DNA of 64,000 nucleotides from Bacillota bacterium (GCA_023428025.1 JAEYZN010000031.1:48144-112143), one strand, 5' to 3'; positions 41,002-49,568 are shown, counted from the stretch's first letter. Notes: generated by a model not told the origin, from the letters alone. Numbers and translations: made by a program.

Positions 41002-41151
41002 ATGTTGACTTGGGACTTTAAGCGCTGCATTTATCAGGATGGCGGGCGGTGCATTTTGCAATCCACAGATATTAACGAATGCGGCATGTATGACAGCGCC
41101 ATCGTGCTTGACCTGCCGGATGAAATTAATTTAGAGATGAAATTAATTTAG
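41002..41151 (+). CDS. Small cysteine-containing protein of unknown function, duplicated 3' end
   Basis: 49 residues: MLTWDFKRCIYQDGGRCILQ, then STDINECGMYDSAIVLDLPD and EINLEMKLI. GGAG lies at a good distance before the ATG. I do not recognise the family; three cysteines and an amphipathic centre are visible. The last codons lie in a 17-bp tandem duplication (GATGAAATTAATTTAGA twice, 41119-41152); with one copy the frame would read EINLEKKRQLG and stop 20 codons or so later, so the C-terminus has been changed by the duplication. It faces away from the RHH gene. Confidence 0.5.
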   Translation: MLTWDFKRCIYQDGGRCILQSTDINECGMYDSAIVLDLPDEINLEMKLI

Positions 41152-41205
41152 AAAAGAAAAGGCAGCTTGGATAAGTGGAAAAGCGGGCAACAGATGGCCC
41201 AAAGT

Positions 41206-41856
41206 TTACCGGGCTATAAGAGAGAGCAGGTACTGATAGTACGCGTCCATGCCCGTGCCTTCGAATACGGACAGCGCGATGACGGCGGCGTCCGGATTGA
41301 CGGAGCGGATGTTGGCCGTGGCGCGCCCGATATCGAAGCGGCAGGCGTCGGCCAGCTCGGCCTTGGTGATGACCGTGAGCCGGGCGTCGCGGAACAGCGC
41401 CGGGTATTTGAGCGGCTTCTCGTCGCCCTCCGGCGCGGACAGCACGGCGAGCTTCAGCCGTTCGCCCAGGTCGAAAGCGGCGGGGCACACGAGGTTGCCC
41501 ACGTTTTCGATGATCAGCAGATCCAGCTCAGAAAGCGGCAGGCTCTTGGCGGCGGCGTGGATGCTGGCGGGGGAGAGGTGGCAGCCCCCACCCGTGTTGA
41601 CCAGGCGCACCGGCATGCCGAAGCCCTGCAGACGCGCGCTGTCGAGGTCGGTCTCCACGTCGCCCTCGATGACGCCGACCCGCTTGCCCCGTTCTTTCAT
41701 ATAGGCCAGCGTGGCCTCCAGCAGCGTGGTCTTGCCGGAGCCGGGCGAGCCGATCATGTTGACGACGGGCAGAGCAAAGCCCGCGAAGGTCTCGCGGTTG
41801 ATCTGGGCCATCGTTTTTTCCGCCGCGTACAAATCTTTGTTCAGCGTAATCTTCAT
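41206..41856 (-). CDS. hypB: HypB, hydrogenase/urease nickel-insertion GTPase
   Basis: 216 residues. P-loop GSPGSGKTTLLE at residues 36-47 and the G-domain metal motif NTGGGCHLSPASI (the Cys-His that binds nickel or zinc in HypB) are present; ENVGNLVCPAAFDLGE and ITKAELADACRFD give the remaining G motifs. The N-terminal CxxCGC high-affinity nickel motif of some HypBs is absent. It delivers nickel to hydrogenase together with HypA. It overlaps hypA by four bases; no hydrogenase gene is in the window. Confidence 0.95.
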   Translation of the reverse strand: MKITLNKDLYAAEKTMAQINRETFAGFALPVVNMIGSPGSGKTTLLEATLAYMKERGKRVGVIEGDVETDLDSARLQGFGMPVRLVNTGGGCHLSPASIHAAAKSLPLSELDLLIIENVGNLVCPAAFDLGERLKLAVLSAPEGDEKPLKYPALFRDARLTVITKAELADACRFDIGRATANIRSVNPDAAVIALSVFEGTGMDAYYQYLLSLIAR

Positions 41857-42095
41857 TTTACGGCCTCGATGGATTTGATGGTGATGTCCGACGATTTCTT
41901 TTTGACTGTTAACTTCAAGCGGCTGTTTTCAGCGAACGTGTTCGCTTTGGCGATGTCGAACAGCTGCGCCAGCGTGTGCGTGTTGACGCAGGAAAACTCG
42001 CCCACCTCAAGCGACACGGACCGGAGCGTATAGCCGGGCGGCAGCTGCGGTTTGATCTCGCCCAGCATGCGGTAGACAAGAACGCTCTCGTGCAT
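41853..42095 (-). CDS. HypA-like nickel chaperone lacking the zinc domain
   Basis: 80 residues. The start MHESVLVYRMLGEI carries the conserved His2 that binds nickel in HypA, and the closing ITIKSIEAV matches the usual final strand ELxIKSIEV. But the 35-40 residues between, which hold the four zinc-binding cysteines of normal HypA (about 113 residues), are absent: LKLTVKKKSSDITIK runs straight across. No second reading frame supplies them. So the nickel end is kept and the zinc knuckle lost. It sits between an FeS protein (six bases) and hypB (overlap four bases). Confidence 0.85.
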   Translation of the reverse strand: MHESVLVYRMLGEIKPQLPPGYTLRSVSLEVGEFSCVNTHTLAQLFDIAKANTFAENSRLKLTVKKKSSDITIKSIEAVK

Positions 42096-42101
42096 GGGGG
42101 G

Positions 42102-42893
42102 TTACGAGATGTCGCCGGTTAAGGCCAGCTGCCCGATGATGCTGTCCACGTTGCCGACGTCGTACGCCACCGAATAAGCGTTGCAGATGTAGGCGCAGTG
42201 GCCGCAGCCCTTGCACTTGTCGGCGTGAAATGTGACGCCGCCGCCGTCAAACGAGATGGCGTTGGCGAAGCACTGGGACGCGCATTTGCCGCAGCCGCTG
42301 CATTTTGCCGCGTCGAAGCGGACCTCCACCGACGGGAATTTGACGCAGTTTTCGTAAAAGGAGTTGCTGAGCCCCTCGCTGGCCTTGCCCGCGTTGCGCG
42401 CCACGCAATGGCAGGGGCAGCAGAAGCAGACGATCAGGATGCGGTCAAAATCCAGGCTGAACATCATGGCGTCGCGCTCGTAGTGGGATATCAGCGGATA
42501 AAGGCCTTTGCTCAGCGCGGCTTTGATGTGCGCTTTGGCTTCGTCCCTGCCGACGATGCGGCCGATACGCGGGTCCAGCGACTCCACCGCGCGGCCCAGC
42601 ACCAGGCAGCCGATGTCCTGCGGGTAATCCGCACAGCGGCCGCCGACGCGGCACATGCATTGATGGATGACGGCGGCGCCGCCGGCCCTGTCCACCAGCG
42701 CGTCCACGACGTCCATCGGCAGCAGCTGCTGGGCGGGGGCGTCCAGCCTTTTCTCGATGGGAATCATCACGAAGTGCATGCGTTCACGCGGCGCGCGGAC
42801 ATATTTGCCCAGCATGGAAAACCAGGACCTGGAGCAGCCGGCGAGCCTGCACACAAACCTGTAGTACCTGTACCTGTTTATGGCTTTGCTCAT
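42102..42893 (-). CDS. Double [4Fe-4S] ferredoxin-domain protein linked to HypA/HypB
   Basis: 263 residues from ATG 42893 (GGAGG six bases upstream; the raw frame begins 31 codons earlier without a site). The C-terminal 60 residues hold two clusters, CSGCGKCASQCF and CKGCGHCAYICN. The N-terminal 200 residues contain an extra cysteine set, CMCRVGGRCADYPQDIGC and CFCCPCHC, that could bind another cofactor, plus a conserved-looking MHFVMIPIEKRLD. I do not recognise the overall family. Being first in an operon with hypA and hypB, it may be a nickel-enzyme maturation or electron-transfer protein. Confidence 0.75.
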   Translation of the reverse strand: MSKAINRYRYYRFVCRLAGCSRSWFSMLGKYVRAPRERMHFVMIPIEKRLDAPAQQLLPMDVVDALVDRAGGAAVIHQCMCRVGGRCADYPQDIGCLVLGRAVESLDPRIGRIVGRDEAKAHIKAALSKGLYPLISHYERDAMMFSLDFDRILIVCFCCPCHCVARNAGKASEGLSNSFYENCVKFPSVEVRFDAAKCSGCGKCASQCFANAISFDGGGVTFHADKCKGCGHCAYICNAYSVAYDVGNVDSIIGQLALTGDIS

Positions 42894-43083
42894 GGGAACC
42901 TCCGGGAGGCAATAAGATATGGATGATAGCGTTGGAAAATATGTATTTATCATAGCAAATATACGCCCTGATTTCAAACATAACAATACGGGACAGGCAG
43001 GGATGCAAAAGGCTGAATACGATACGCCTTGTAAGAATGCGGGGAGGGCATGCCGGCGCGCGGCGGGCGCGTCCCCGCCGTTG

Positions 43084-43112
43084 TTGACAACCGTCCGTAT
43101 AAGCCTTTAATA
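43084..43112 (+). promoter_or_regulatory. Promoter of the P-type ATPase
   Basis: TTGACA (43084-43089), 17 bases, TTAATA (43107-43112). Transcription would start near 43119, after the ATG at 43112 of the longest reading frame, which supports a start at 43178. Confidence 0.7.
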
Positions 43113-43177
43113 TGAATGTATTGCGTTATGAAATTGTTGGCAAACTAAACGACGACAAGATTATTATGGAGTTGAAA

Positions 43178-45823
43178 ATGCAATTGAAAGAGCCCCCGTT
43201 CAGTATAAAGACCGAGGCTGTCTATGAGGCGTTGTCCACCGGGAAGGAAGGCCTGTCTGCTGAGGAAGCGGCCCGCCGCCTGGCGGCGCACGGCCCCAAT
43301 GAACTCAAGGAAGGCCACAGGAAGACGCTGCTCAGCATCGTCATCAGCCAGTTCAAGAACCTGATGATACTGGTGCTGCTGGCCGCCGCCATATTGAGCC
43401 TGGTGGTGGGCGAGGACCTGGCGGACGCCATCATCATATTCGCCGTGATCATACTGAACGCGGTGATGGGCACGATACAGGAGGCCAAGGCGGAAGCGGC
43501 GCTGGAGGCCTTGAAGAAGCTGTCGGCGCCGGCCGCAAAGGTAATCCGCGGCGGGCAGGTGACGACGGTGCCCGCGGCGGAGCTGGCGCCGGGCGACGTG
43601 GTGCTGCTGGAAGCGGGCGACCATGTGCCGGCGGATATCCGGCTGGTGGAGACGGCGTCGTTGCGCATCGAGGAGGCCATGCTTACGGGCGAGTCGGTCC
43701 CCGCGGAGAAGAACGCCAAGGCGGCGCTTGCTGACCCGACGCCGCTGGCCGAGCGGGAGAACATGGCGTACGCGGGCACCAGCGTGACGTACGGGCGCGG
43801 CACAGGGCTGGTGTGCGATACCGGCATGCAGACGGAGATCGGCAAGATCGCCGGGGCTCTGGGCGCGGCGAAGGAGAGCGAGACGCCGCTGCAGCGGCGC
43901 ATGAACGCGCTGTCGCGCGTGCTGTCCATCGCGGTGCTGGCGGTGGCGGTGGTGATATTCGTCATCGGGCTGCTGACGGGCCGGACGGTCATCGACATGT
44001 TCCTGGTGGCCATCAGCCTAGCGGTGGCGGCGATCCCCGAAGGCTTGGCCACGGTGGTGACGCTGCAGCTGACGATGGGCGTGCAGAAGATGTCCAAAAA
44101 CGGCGCGATCGTGCGCAAGCTGCCCGCTGTGGAGACGCTGGGGTCCACCAGCGTGATCTGCTCCGACAAGACGGGCACGCTGACGCAGAACAAAATGACG
44201 GTGCAGCGCGCTTGGTATAACAATGAGGATCATGAAGCGGCGGCGGTGCCGCCCTGCGCCGAGCGCGACATGCTGGACAAAGCCTTCACGCTCTGCAACG
44301 ACACCAAGGCGATGACGCAGGAGGGCGAAGAGAAGCTGATCGGCGACCCGACGGAGACGGCGCTGTACGCCTTTTCCGTGCCGCGGTTTGAGACGGAGGA
44401 GAGAAGCGGCTGGCCGCGCGTGTATGAGATCCCGTTCGATTCGGAGCGCAAGCTGATGAGCACCGTGAACGGCGGCGAAACGCTGACGCTGTTTGTGAAG
44501 GGCGCGCCGGACGAGCTAATCGCCCGGTGCACGCGCATGCTGGCGGGCGGGGAGGTAAAGCCGCTGGATGATACCGAAAAGCGGCGTCTGCTGGCCGCGA
44601 ACGAAGCTTATGCAAGACAGGCGCTGCGCGTGCTGGCCGCGGCGTACAAGCCGCTGAGCAGCGTGCCGCTGAGCGACGCGGGGCTGGAAGAGGACCTGAT
44701 ATTCGTCGGCCTGGCGGGCATGATCGACCCGCCGCGCACCGAGGCCGCCGATGCGGTGGGCACATGCCGCCACGCGGGCATCACGCCGGTGATGATCACC
44801 GGGGACCACAAGATAACGGCGGTGGCCATCGCAGGAAAGCTGGGCATGCTGGACGAGGGACACAGGGCCATCACCGGCGCGGAGCTGGAAAAGATGAGCG
44901 CGGAGGAGTTGGCCCGCGATATCGACAACATACGCGTATACGCGCGCGTGGCGCCCGAGCACAAGGTGCGCATCGTGCAGGCGTTTCAGGCCAAGGGCCG
45001 CGTGGTGGCGATGACGGGCGACGGTGTGAACGACGCCCCGGCGCTGAAGAACGCGGACATCGGCGTGGGCATGGGCATCACCGGCACCGAGGTGTCCAAA
45101 AACGCTTCGGACATGGTGCTGACGGACGACAATTTCGCCACCATCGTGCGCGCGGTGGAGGAAGGCCGGCGCATCTACCGCAACATCAAGAAGGCGGTGC
45201 AGTTCCTGCTGTCCGCCAACCTGTCTGAGGTGATCACGCTGTTTGTGGGCACGATGCTGGGGCTGACGATACTGCACCCGGTTCAGATACTGTGGGTGAA
45301 CCTGGTAACGGACACGTTTCCGGCGCTGGCGCTGGGCATGGAGCCCGCGCCGCCCGACATCATGCGCAGAAAGCCGCGCGACGCGAAGCAGAGCTTTTTC
45401 GCGGAGGGCATGGCGGCCAACCTGATCGTGTTCGGCGTGATCATGAGCGCGCTGACGATGGGCGCGTACTTTCTGGGGCTGACGCTGTATCATGACGGCA
45501 CGGTGGCCACCACGATGGCGTTTATGGTGTTGGGTTTGGTGCAGCTGTTCCATGTGTTCAATATCCGTTCCGCCCGGCAGTCGATCTTCAAGAATTTCTT
45601 CCGCAATAAGTGGATGCATATATCGTTTATCGTATCTGCGCTGCTGCAGACAGTGGTGGTGTGGTTCACGCCGCTGGACGCGTTTTTCGGCGTGGCGGCG
45701 CTGAATGGGACGCAGTGGCTGTATGTGCTGGCCTTATCGGCGGCCATCATACCGGTCAGCGAGTTCGTGAAATGGGTGAAAAGATTATCGTTTATAAAAG
45801 GAGCAAATAATGAGGGAGCCTGA
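43178..45823 (+). CDS. P2-type calcium-transporting ATPase
   Basis: 881 residues from ATG 43178, with GGAG six bases upstream. Cation-ATPase N domain, then AIPEGLATVVTLQLTMGVQK (the PEGL motif of TM4), the phosphorylation loop CSDKTGTLTQNKMT, the KGAPDELIARC nucleotide site, and TGDGVNDAPALKNADIGVGM. The ten-helix plan and length match Ca2+ pumps of the PMR1/SERCA-like bacterial family. It exports calcium (or manganese) at the expense of ATP. Monocistronic, with its own promoter; 36 bases before the histidinol phosphatase gene. Confidence 0.94.
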   Translation: MQLKEPPFSIKTEAVYEALSTGKEGLSAEEAARRLAAHGPNELKEGHRKTLLSIVISQFKNLMILVLLAAAILSLVVGEDLADAIIIFAVIILNAVMGTIQEAKAEAALEALKKLSAPAAKVIRGGQVTTVPAAELAPGDVVLLEAGDHVPADIRLVETASLRIEEAMLTGESVPAEKNAKAALADPTPLAERENMAYAGTSVTYGRGTGLVCDTGMQTEIGKIAGALGAAKESETPLQRRMNALSRVLSIAVLAVAVVIFVIGLLTGRTVIDMFLVAISLAVAAIPEGLATVVTLQLTMGVQKMSKNGAIVRKLPAVETLGSTSVICSDKTGTLTQNKMTVQRAWYNNEDHEAAAVPPCAERDMLDKAFTLCNDTKAMTQEGEEKLIGDPTETALYAFSVPRFETEERSGWPRVYEIPFDSERKLMSTVNGGETLTLFVKGAPDELIARCTRMLAGGEVKPLDDTEKRRLLAANEAYARQALRVLAAAYKPLSSVPLSDAGLEEDLIFVGLAGMIDPPRTEAADAVGTCRHAGITPVMITGDHKITAVAIAGKLGMLDEGHRAITGAELEKMSAEELARDIDNIRVYARVAPEHKVRIVQAFQAKGRVVAMTGDGVNDAPALKNADIGVGMGITGTEVSKNASDMVLTDDNFATIVRAVEEGRRIYRNIKKAVQFLLSANLSEVITLFVGTMLGLTILHPVQILWVNLVTDTFPALALGMEPAPPDIMRRKPRDAKQSFFAEGMAANLIVFGVIMSALTMGAYFLGLTLYHDGTVATTMAFMVLGLVQLFHVFNIRSARQSIFKNFFRNKWMHISFIVSALLQTVVVWFTPLDAFFGVAALNGTQWLYVLALSAAIIPVSEFVKWVKRLSFIKGANNEGA

Positions 45824-45859
45824 GGTCAGACGGAAAGGTGCCGGCCGAGAGGTTGCGCA

Positions 45860-46654
45860 ATGATCGATTATCATATCCATACCAATATTTCGCCGGACTG
45901 CAAGGTGCCGATGAAGCGGATGGCGCAGGCGGCGCGCGAAGCGGGCATCGGGGAAGTGGGGTTTGCGCAGCACATAGACCTAGACCTGCCCGGCGAGCCG
46001 GATTTCTCCAAGATAGATTTTGACGCGTATACGGCGCAGTTTGAGGAAACGCAGCGTGAATTTCCAGACCTGGTGCTGCGGCGCGGCATCGAGGCCGGGC
46101 TGGACCCAAGGACGAAGGAGAAGATGGCGGCGATACTGGACGGGTATCCGTGCGATTTCGTGATCGGCTCACAGCATGTTGTGTTCGGGCTCGATCCCTA
46201 CTACCAATCCGTCTGGGAGGGGCGCGCACAGCGGGAGCTGTTCGACGAATATATGCGCGTATCGCTGGAGACGGCGGAAAGCTGCGAATTCTACGACGTG
46301 TTGGGGCATCTGGGGTATATCTCCAAGTTCTGCCCACACGAGGACAGGCTGCTGCGCTACAGCGATTATCCGGATGCCGTTGACGAGATTTTGAAAACGT
46401 TGATCCGCAAGGGAAGAGCGCTTGAGGTGAACACCAACGGGCTCTATATGACGCCGTCCACCATGCCGGAGACGCCGATACTTGAGCGATACCATGAGCT
46501 GGGCGGCGAGATGCTGACCGTTGGCTCGGACGCGCACTTTGAGAGCGTGGTGGGACACGCGGTTTCCGAGACGCTAGAGACGCTGAAAAGCATTGGCTTC
46601 AGGTATGTCTGCGCCTTTGACAACAGGCGCCCGCGGTTTATCAAAATAGCGTAA
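45860..46654 (+). CDS. Histidinol-phosphatase (PHP/HisK type)
   Basis: 264 residues. YHIHTNISPDCKVPMKRMAQ (HxH at residues 5-7), AQHIDLD, RGIEAGLD, GSQHVVFG, LGHLGYISKF and GSDAHF are the full set of PHP metal ligands in the order found in HisK/HisJ histidinol phosphatases. It removes phosphate from histidinol phosphate in histidine synthesis. Other his genes are not in the window. GAGAGG precedes the ATG, and a promoter-like TATAAT is not obvious, so it may share the ATPase transcript. Confidence 0.9.
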   Translation: MIDYHIHTNISPDCKVPMKRMAQAAREAGIGEVGFAQHIDLDLPGEPDFSKIDFDAYTAQFEETQREFPDLVLRRGIEAGLDPRTKEKMAAILDGYPCDFVIGSQHVVFGLDPYYQSVWEGRAQRELFDEYMRVSLETAESCEFYDVLGHLGYISKFCPHEDRLLRYSDYPDAVDEILKTLIRKGRALEVNTNGLYMTPSTMPETPILERYHELGGEMLTVGSDAHFESVVGHAVSETLETLKSIGFRYVCAFDNRRPRFIKIA

Positions 46655-46673
46655 AAAGCTTAATTTGTTTATG

Positions 46674-46701
46674 TTGACATGGCAATGGCGTGTGCTATAA
46701 T
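46674..46701 (+). promoter_or_regulatory. Consensus promoter of trkH-trkA
   Basis: TTGACA (46674-46679), 16 bases, TATAAT (46696-46701), with a preceding TG. Transcription should start near 46708, which rules out the GTG-type starts before 46732. Confidence 0.85.
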
Positions 46702-46731
46702 GGGCGCTATAGGTGGCAAAGGTGTCATTCA

Positions 46732-48102
46732 ATGAATAGAAAATTAAAACTGAATCCGGCGCAGATTATCGTGGTTGGCTTTTTCCTCCTCATACTGGTG
46801 GGAGCGATTTTATTATCTTTACCGGTCTCCACGATGCCGGGACATAAGGTGTCCTTCCTGGATGCCTTTTTTACTTCCACCTCGGCGGTGTGCGTGACGG
46901 GCCTCGTCGTGGTGGATACGGGAACGACGTATACGCTGTTCGGGCAGATCGTGATCATCCTCCTGATCCAGGCGGGCGGCCTGGGCGTGATGACGGTAAC
47001 GACGATGGTGTTTTTGCTGATCGGCAAGCGCATCACGCTGAGCGAGCGCATGGTGCTCCGGGAGTCGCTCAACGAGTTCGACCTGTCCGGCCTCGTCAAG
47101 ATGATTCTGAAGGTCATCCGGGTGACGCTGTTCACTGAGCTGGCGGGCGCCGTTCTGCTGGCGATAAGGTTTGTGCCGATGTTCGGCTTAAAGGGCGTGT
47201 TTTACAGCCTGTTCCACGCGATCTCGGCGTTCTGCAACGCGGGCTTCGATTTGTTCGGACAGGAATATTCACCGTTCTGCAGCCTCGTCCCGTTTGTGTC
47301 CGACCCGCTTGTGGTGCTGACGATCAGCGCGCTCATCATTGTGGGCGGCCTCGGTTTTATGGTGGTGGCGGATATCTTCAGCGTCAGCCGCATGCGCGCC
47401 CGGAAAAAGATGAGCCGGTATACCCGGCTGGTGCTGGCGGCCAACGCGGTGATGATCGCGCTGGGGCTGATCGCTTTTTATTCGGCCGAGTTGGGAAACC
47501 CGGGTACGCTGGGCGGGCTGGATACCGGCGGCAGGATACTGGGCGGCATATTCCAGACGGTGACGCCGCGCACGGCGGGCTATAATACCATAGACCAGAA
47601 CGCCATGCTGCCGGTGAGCAAGTTCATGACGATCGTGCTGATGTTTATCGGCGCGTCTCCCGCGGGCACCGGCGGCGGCATCAAGACGACGACCGCCGCG
47701 ATCGTGACGCTGTTTGCGACGTATGGCATCCTGGGACGCAAGGACATCACGCTGCGCGAGCGGCGCATATCTCCGGGCACCATCCAGCGCGCGACGATCA
47801 TCACGATCACCAGCTTTGTGTTTGTGCTGGCGGCCTGCTTGGCCTTGATCGGCATTGAAGGGGACCGGGGCGGGATATTTACATCCGAAAACCTCATCTT
47901 TGAGGTGGTGAGCGGGTTCGGCACGGTGGGGTTGACCACCGGAATCACGCCGCAGCTGAGCGCTGCCAGCCAGATCGTATTGATTTTGACGATGTTCGTG
48001 GGCCGCGTGGGGCTGACGTCTCTGGTCATTTCACTGGCCAGCCGGGCGGGGCAGAACAACAGCTGTATTCGTTATCCGGAAGAAAGGGTTATGGTGGGAT
48101 AA
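46732..48102 (+). CDS. TrkH/KtrB-type potassium channel subunit
   Basis: 456 residues from ATG 46732 (AAAGGTG seven bases upstream). Four M1-pore-M2 repeats, seen as filter-like segments TSTSAVCVTGLVVVDTGTTY (filter VTGL), CNAGFDLFG, TPRTAGYNTID and SGFGTVGLTTGITP, with the usual Gly in each filter. A Lys/Arg gate (QMILK, FARKKMSR) is present. With the TrkA protein encoded next, it takes up potassium. The stop abuts the trkA start without a gap. Monomer size is KtrB-like. Confidence 0.95.
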   Translation: MNRKLKLNPAQIIVVGFFLLILVGAILLSLPVSTMPGHKVSFLDAFFTSTSAVCVTGLVVVDTGTTYTLFGQIVIILLIQAGGLGVMTVTTMVFLLIGKRITLSERMVLRESLNEFDLSGLVKMILKVIRVTLFTELAGAVLLAIRFVPMFGLKGVFYSLFHAISAFCNAGFDLFGQEYSPFCSLVPFVSDPLVVLTISALIIVGGLGFMVVADIFSVSRMRARKKMSRYTRLVLAANAVMIALGLIAFYSAELGNPGTLGGLDTGGRILGGIFQTVTPRTAGYNTIDQNAMLPVSKFMTIVLMFIGASPAGTGGGIKTTTAAIVTLFATYGILGRKDITLRERRISPGTIQRATIITITSFVFVLAACLALIGIEGDRGGIFTSENLIFEVVSGFGTVGLTTGITPQLSAASQIVLILTMFVGRVGLTSLVISLASRAGQNNSCIRYPEERVMVG

Positions 48103-48768
48103 ATGGCAAAGAAGCAATTCATCGTGATCGGCATGGGGCGTTTCGGCCAGAGCGTGGCGAAAGGGCTGGCCAGCCTGGGGCAGGAGGTGCTGGCCGTGGA
48201 CAACGACGAGACGCTGGTCGGCGAGATCGCCCCGTATGTGACGCATGCCGTGCAGGCGGACGCGTCTGACGAGAAAGCGCTGGCGGCTCTCGGCATCCGC
48301 AACTTTGATGTGGCGGTGGTGACGATCGGCGACAACGTTCAGGCGAGCATACTGATCACGATGCTGTGCAAGGAACTGGGGGTCGGCTTTGTGCTGGCCA
48401 AGGCGCAAAACGAGCTGCACGGCAAGGTGCTGTACAAAACAGGCGCGGACAAGGTGGTGTTCCCCGAACGCGACATGGGGCAGCGGGTGGCGCGTAATCT
48501 GGCCGATTCCAATATCCTCGACTATATCGAGATAGCGGGAGATCTTCGTATCGTGGATGTGGCGGCGCTGCCCTCGTGGGAGAACAAGAGCCTGGCTGAT
48601 CTCGACTTCAGAAAGAAATACGGTGTGAACGTGATCGCCATCAAGAAGAAGAACAAGGAGATGAACACGGTGCCGCACGGCGTGGATGTGCTCGAAAAAG
48701 AGGACATGCTCATCGTGGTGGGCGACAGGGAGAGCATCGCCCGTCTGGAAACGGCAACGCAAAAGTAA
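48103..48768 (+). CDS. TrkA/KtrA-type regulatory subunit
   Basis: 221 residues: N-terminal RCK Rossmann domain (IVIGMGRFGQSVAKGLASLG, with GxGxxG) and acid DNDETLV after beta 2, then a C-terminal TrkA-C domain (SWENKSLADLDFRKKYGVNV). It binds nucleotide (NAD(H) or ATP/ADP) and gates the TrkH channel encoded directly upstream. Single RCK makes it KtrA-like rather than the double TrkA of Proteobacteria. Followed by a strong terminator 40 bases on. Confidence 0.95.
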   Translation: MAKKQFIVIGMGRFGQSVAKGLASLGQEVLAVDNDETLVGEIAPYVTHAVQADASDEKALAALGIRNFDVAVVTIGDNVQASILITMLCKELGVGFVLAKAQNELHGKVLYKTGADKVVFPERDMGQRVARNLADSNILDYIEIAGDLRIVDVAALPSWENKSLADLDFRKKYGVNVIAIKKKNKEMNTVPHGVDVLEKEDMLIVVGDRESIARLETATQK

Positions 48769-48809
48769 TGGGCTCATCTCATAGAACTATATTTATTCAA
48801 CGTATATTT

Positions 48810-48843
48810 CCGCGTAAAGCCGGCGCTTTCGCGGTTTTATTTT
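48810..48843 (+). terminator. Terminator of trkH-trkA
   Basis: CCGCGTAAAGC (48810-48820) pairs with GCTTTCGCGG (48825-48834) with one bulge, then TTTTATTTT. Confidence 0.85.
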
Positions 48844-49363
48844 GGAATGACTGACAGGGGTCAAAAATAACAGCGACGCGAATACTTTTCGTACCGCGCC
48901 GCTGCTTTTGTGAGTCAAGCTCGCAGCATATCGCCCATGAAAGTTGCCTGTTGGGTGTGCGGAAATCCCGCGTGTAGACTTTGGCTTAAAATACGGTCAA
49001 GCCGGTACCGCTTGCCAATAAATCTTCATCCCATCTTGCCATTGCCGATCAATCGCCTTGTCTGCTGTTTCCAAAAGATGTCTTTGCATATTCATGCGTT
49101 GCCGACGCCGTGCATATCAGGCGTAAAACATGGACACCGGCTTATCAGCCGCCAAGCTTTACAGGATTATTGTGTGTGCAAAAAGAAAAAATATGAGAAG
49201 AATTTATTTCCAAGGCAAAGGAACAATCCGCATAAAATACCTTATTGCAAGTTTTGATGAGGCATAATTCAAGATTTGATCTTAGATTGACGAAAGACGA
49301 AAGATTTTATGGATTAATGCAATTTTGATAAAGATAAAATGCAGAAAAGCATGGTTTTCACTA
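48844..49363. other. Gene-free 520 bases upstream of the glt operon
   Basis: I see no gene. The 115-residue open frame here has no ribosome site and a Cys/His/Pro-rich composition unlike a real protein. It holds an imperfect hairpin with CAGCG...CGCTG (about 48870-48893). The last 250 bases become AT-rich before the glt promoter. Decayed sequence is likely. Confidence 0.6.
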
Positions 49364-49392
49364 TTGATTTTTTAATTCACTGATAGTATAAT
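49364..49392 (+). promoter_or_regulatory. Promoter of the glutamate synthase operon
   Basis: TTGATT (49364-49369), 17 bases, TATAAT (49387-49392). Predicted transcription start near 49399, just before the first leader hairpin. Confidence 0.8.
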
Positions 49393-49404
49393 GATACAGC
49401 CAGC

Positions 49405-49507
49405 AAAGGAATCTGATTTCCTTTATCATTGGAATCGAATAGATTCAGGAAACAAAGGCGTTTCTTACGGCTTGTCTCAAGCGAGCCTAATTGGCGTCTT
49501 TTTATTT
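49405..49507 (+). promoter_or_regulatory. Attenuator leader with tandem hexaloop hairpins (ANTAR-like)
   Basis: P1: AAAGGAA (49405-49411) / TTCCTTT (49418-49424) with six-base loop TCTGAT. P2: AGGAAAC (49447-49453) / GTTTCTT (49460-49466) with six-base loop AAAGGC, A at 1 and G at 4. Terminator: AAAGGCG (49454-49460) / CGTCTTT (49495-49501) plus T run, with inner GCTTG/CAAGC. The P2 loop is the left arm of the terminator, so the two folds exclude each other. A third small hairpin GAATC/GATTC (49432-49446) lies between P1 and P2. Confidence 0.6.
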
Positions 49508-49568
49508 AATTCGGCGTGATCCCTGGCGTCCCGCGGATCTGCGCCGTGAACCTTAAGGGGGAGAAGGA

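Noticed and set aside
48910..49257. 115-residue open frame in the trkA-glt gap
   Set aside because: No ribosome site, no recognisable motif, odd Cys/His/Pro composition; treated as gene-free DNA.
49405..49507. glt leader as a glutamine (glnA-type) riboswitch or T-box
   Set aside because: The conserved glnA-motif strings and any T-box antiterminator sequence (TGGNACCGCG-like) are not present; tandem hexaloop hairpins fit better.
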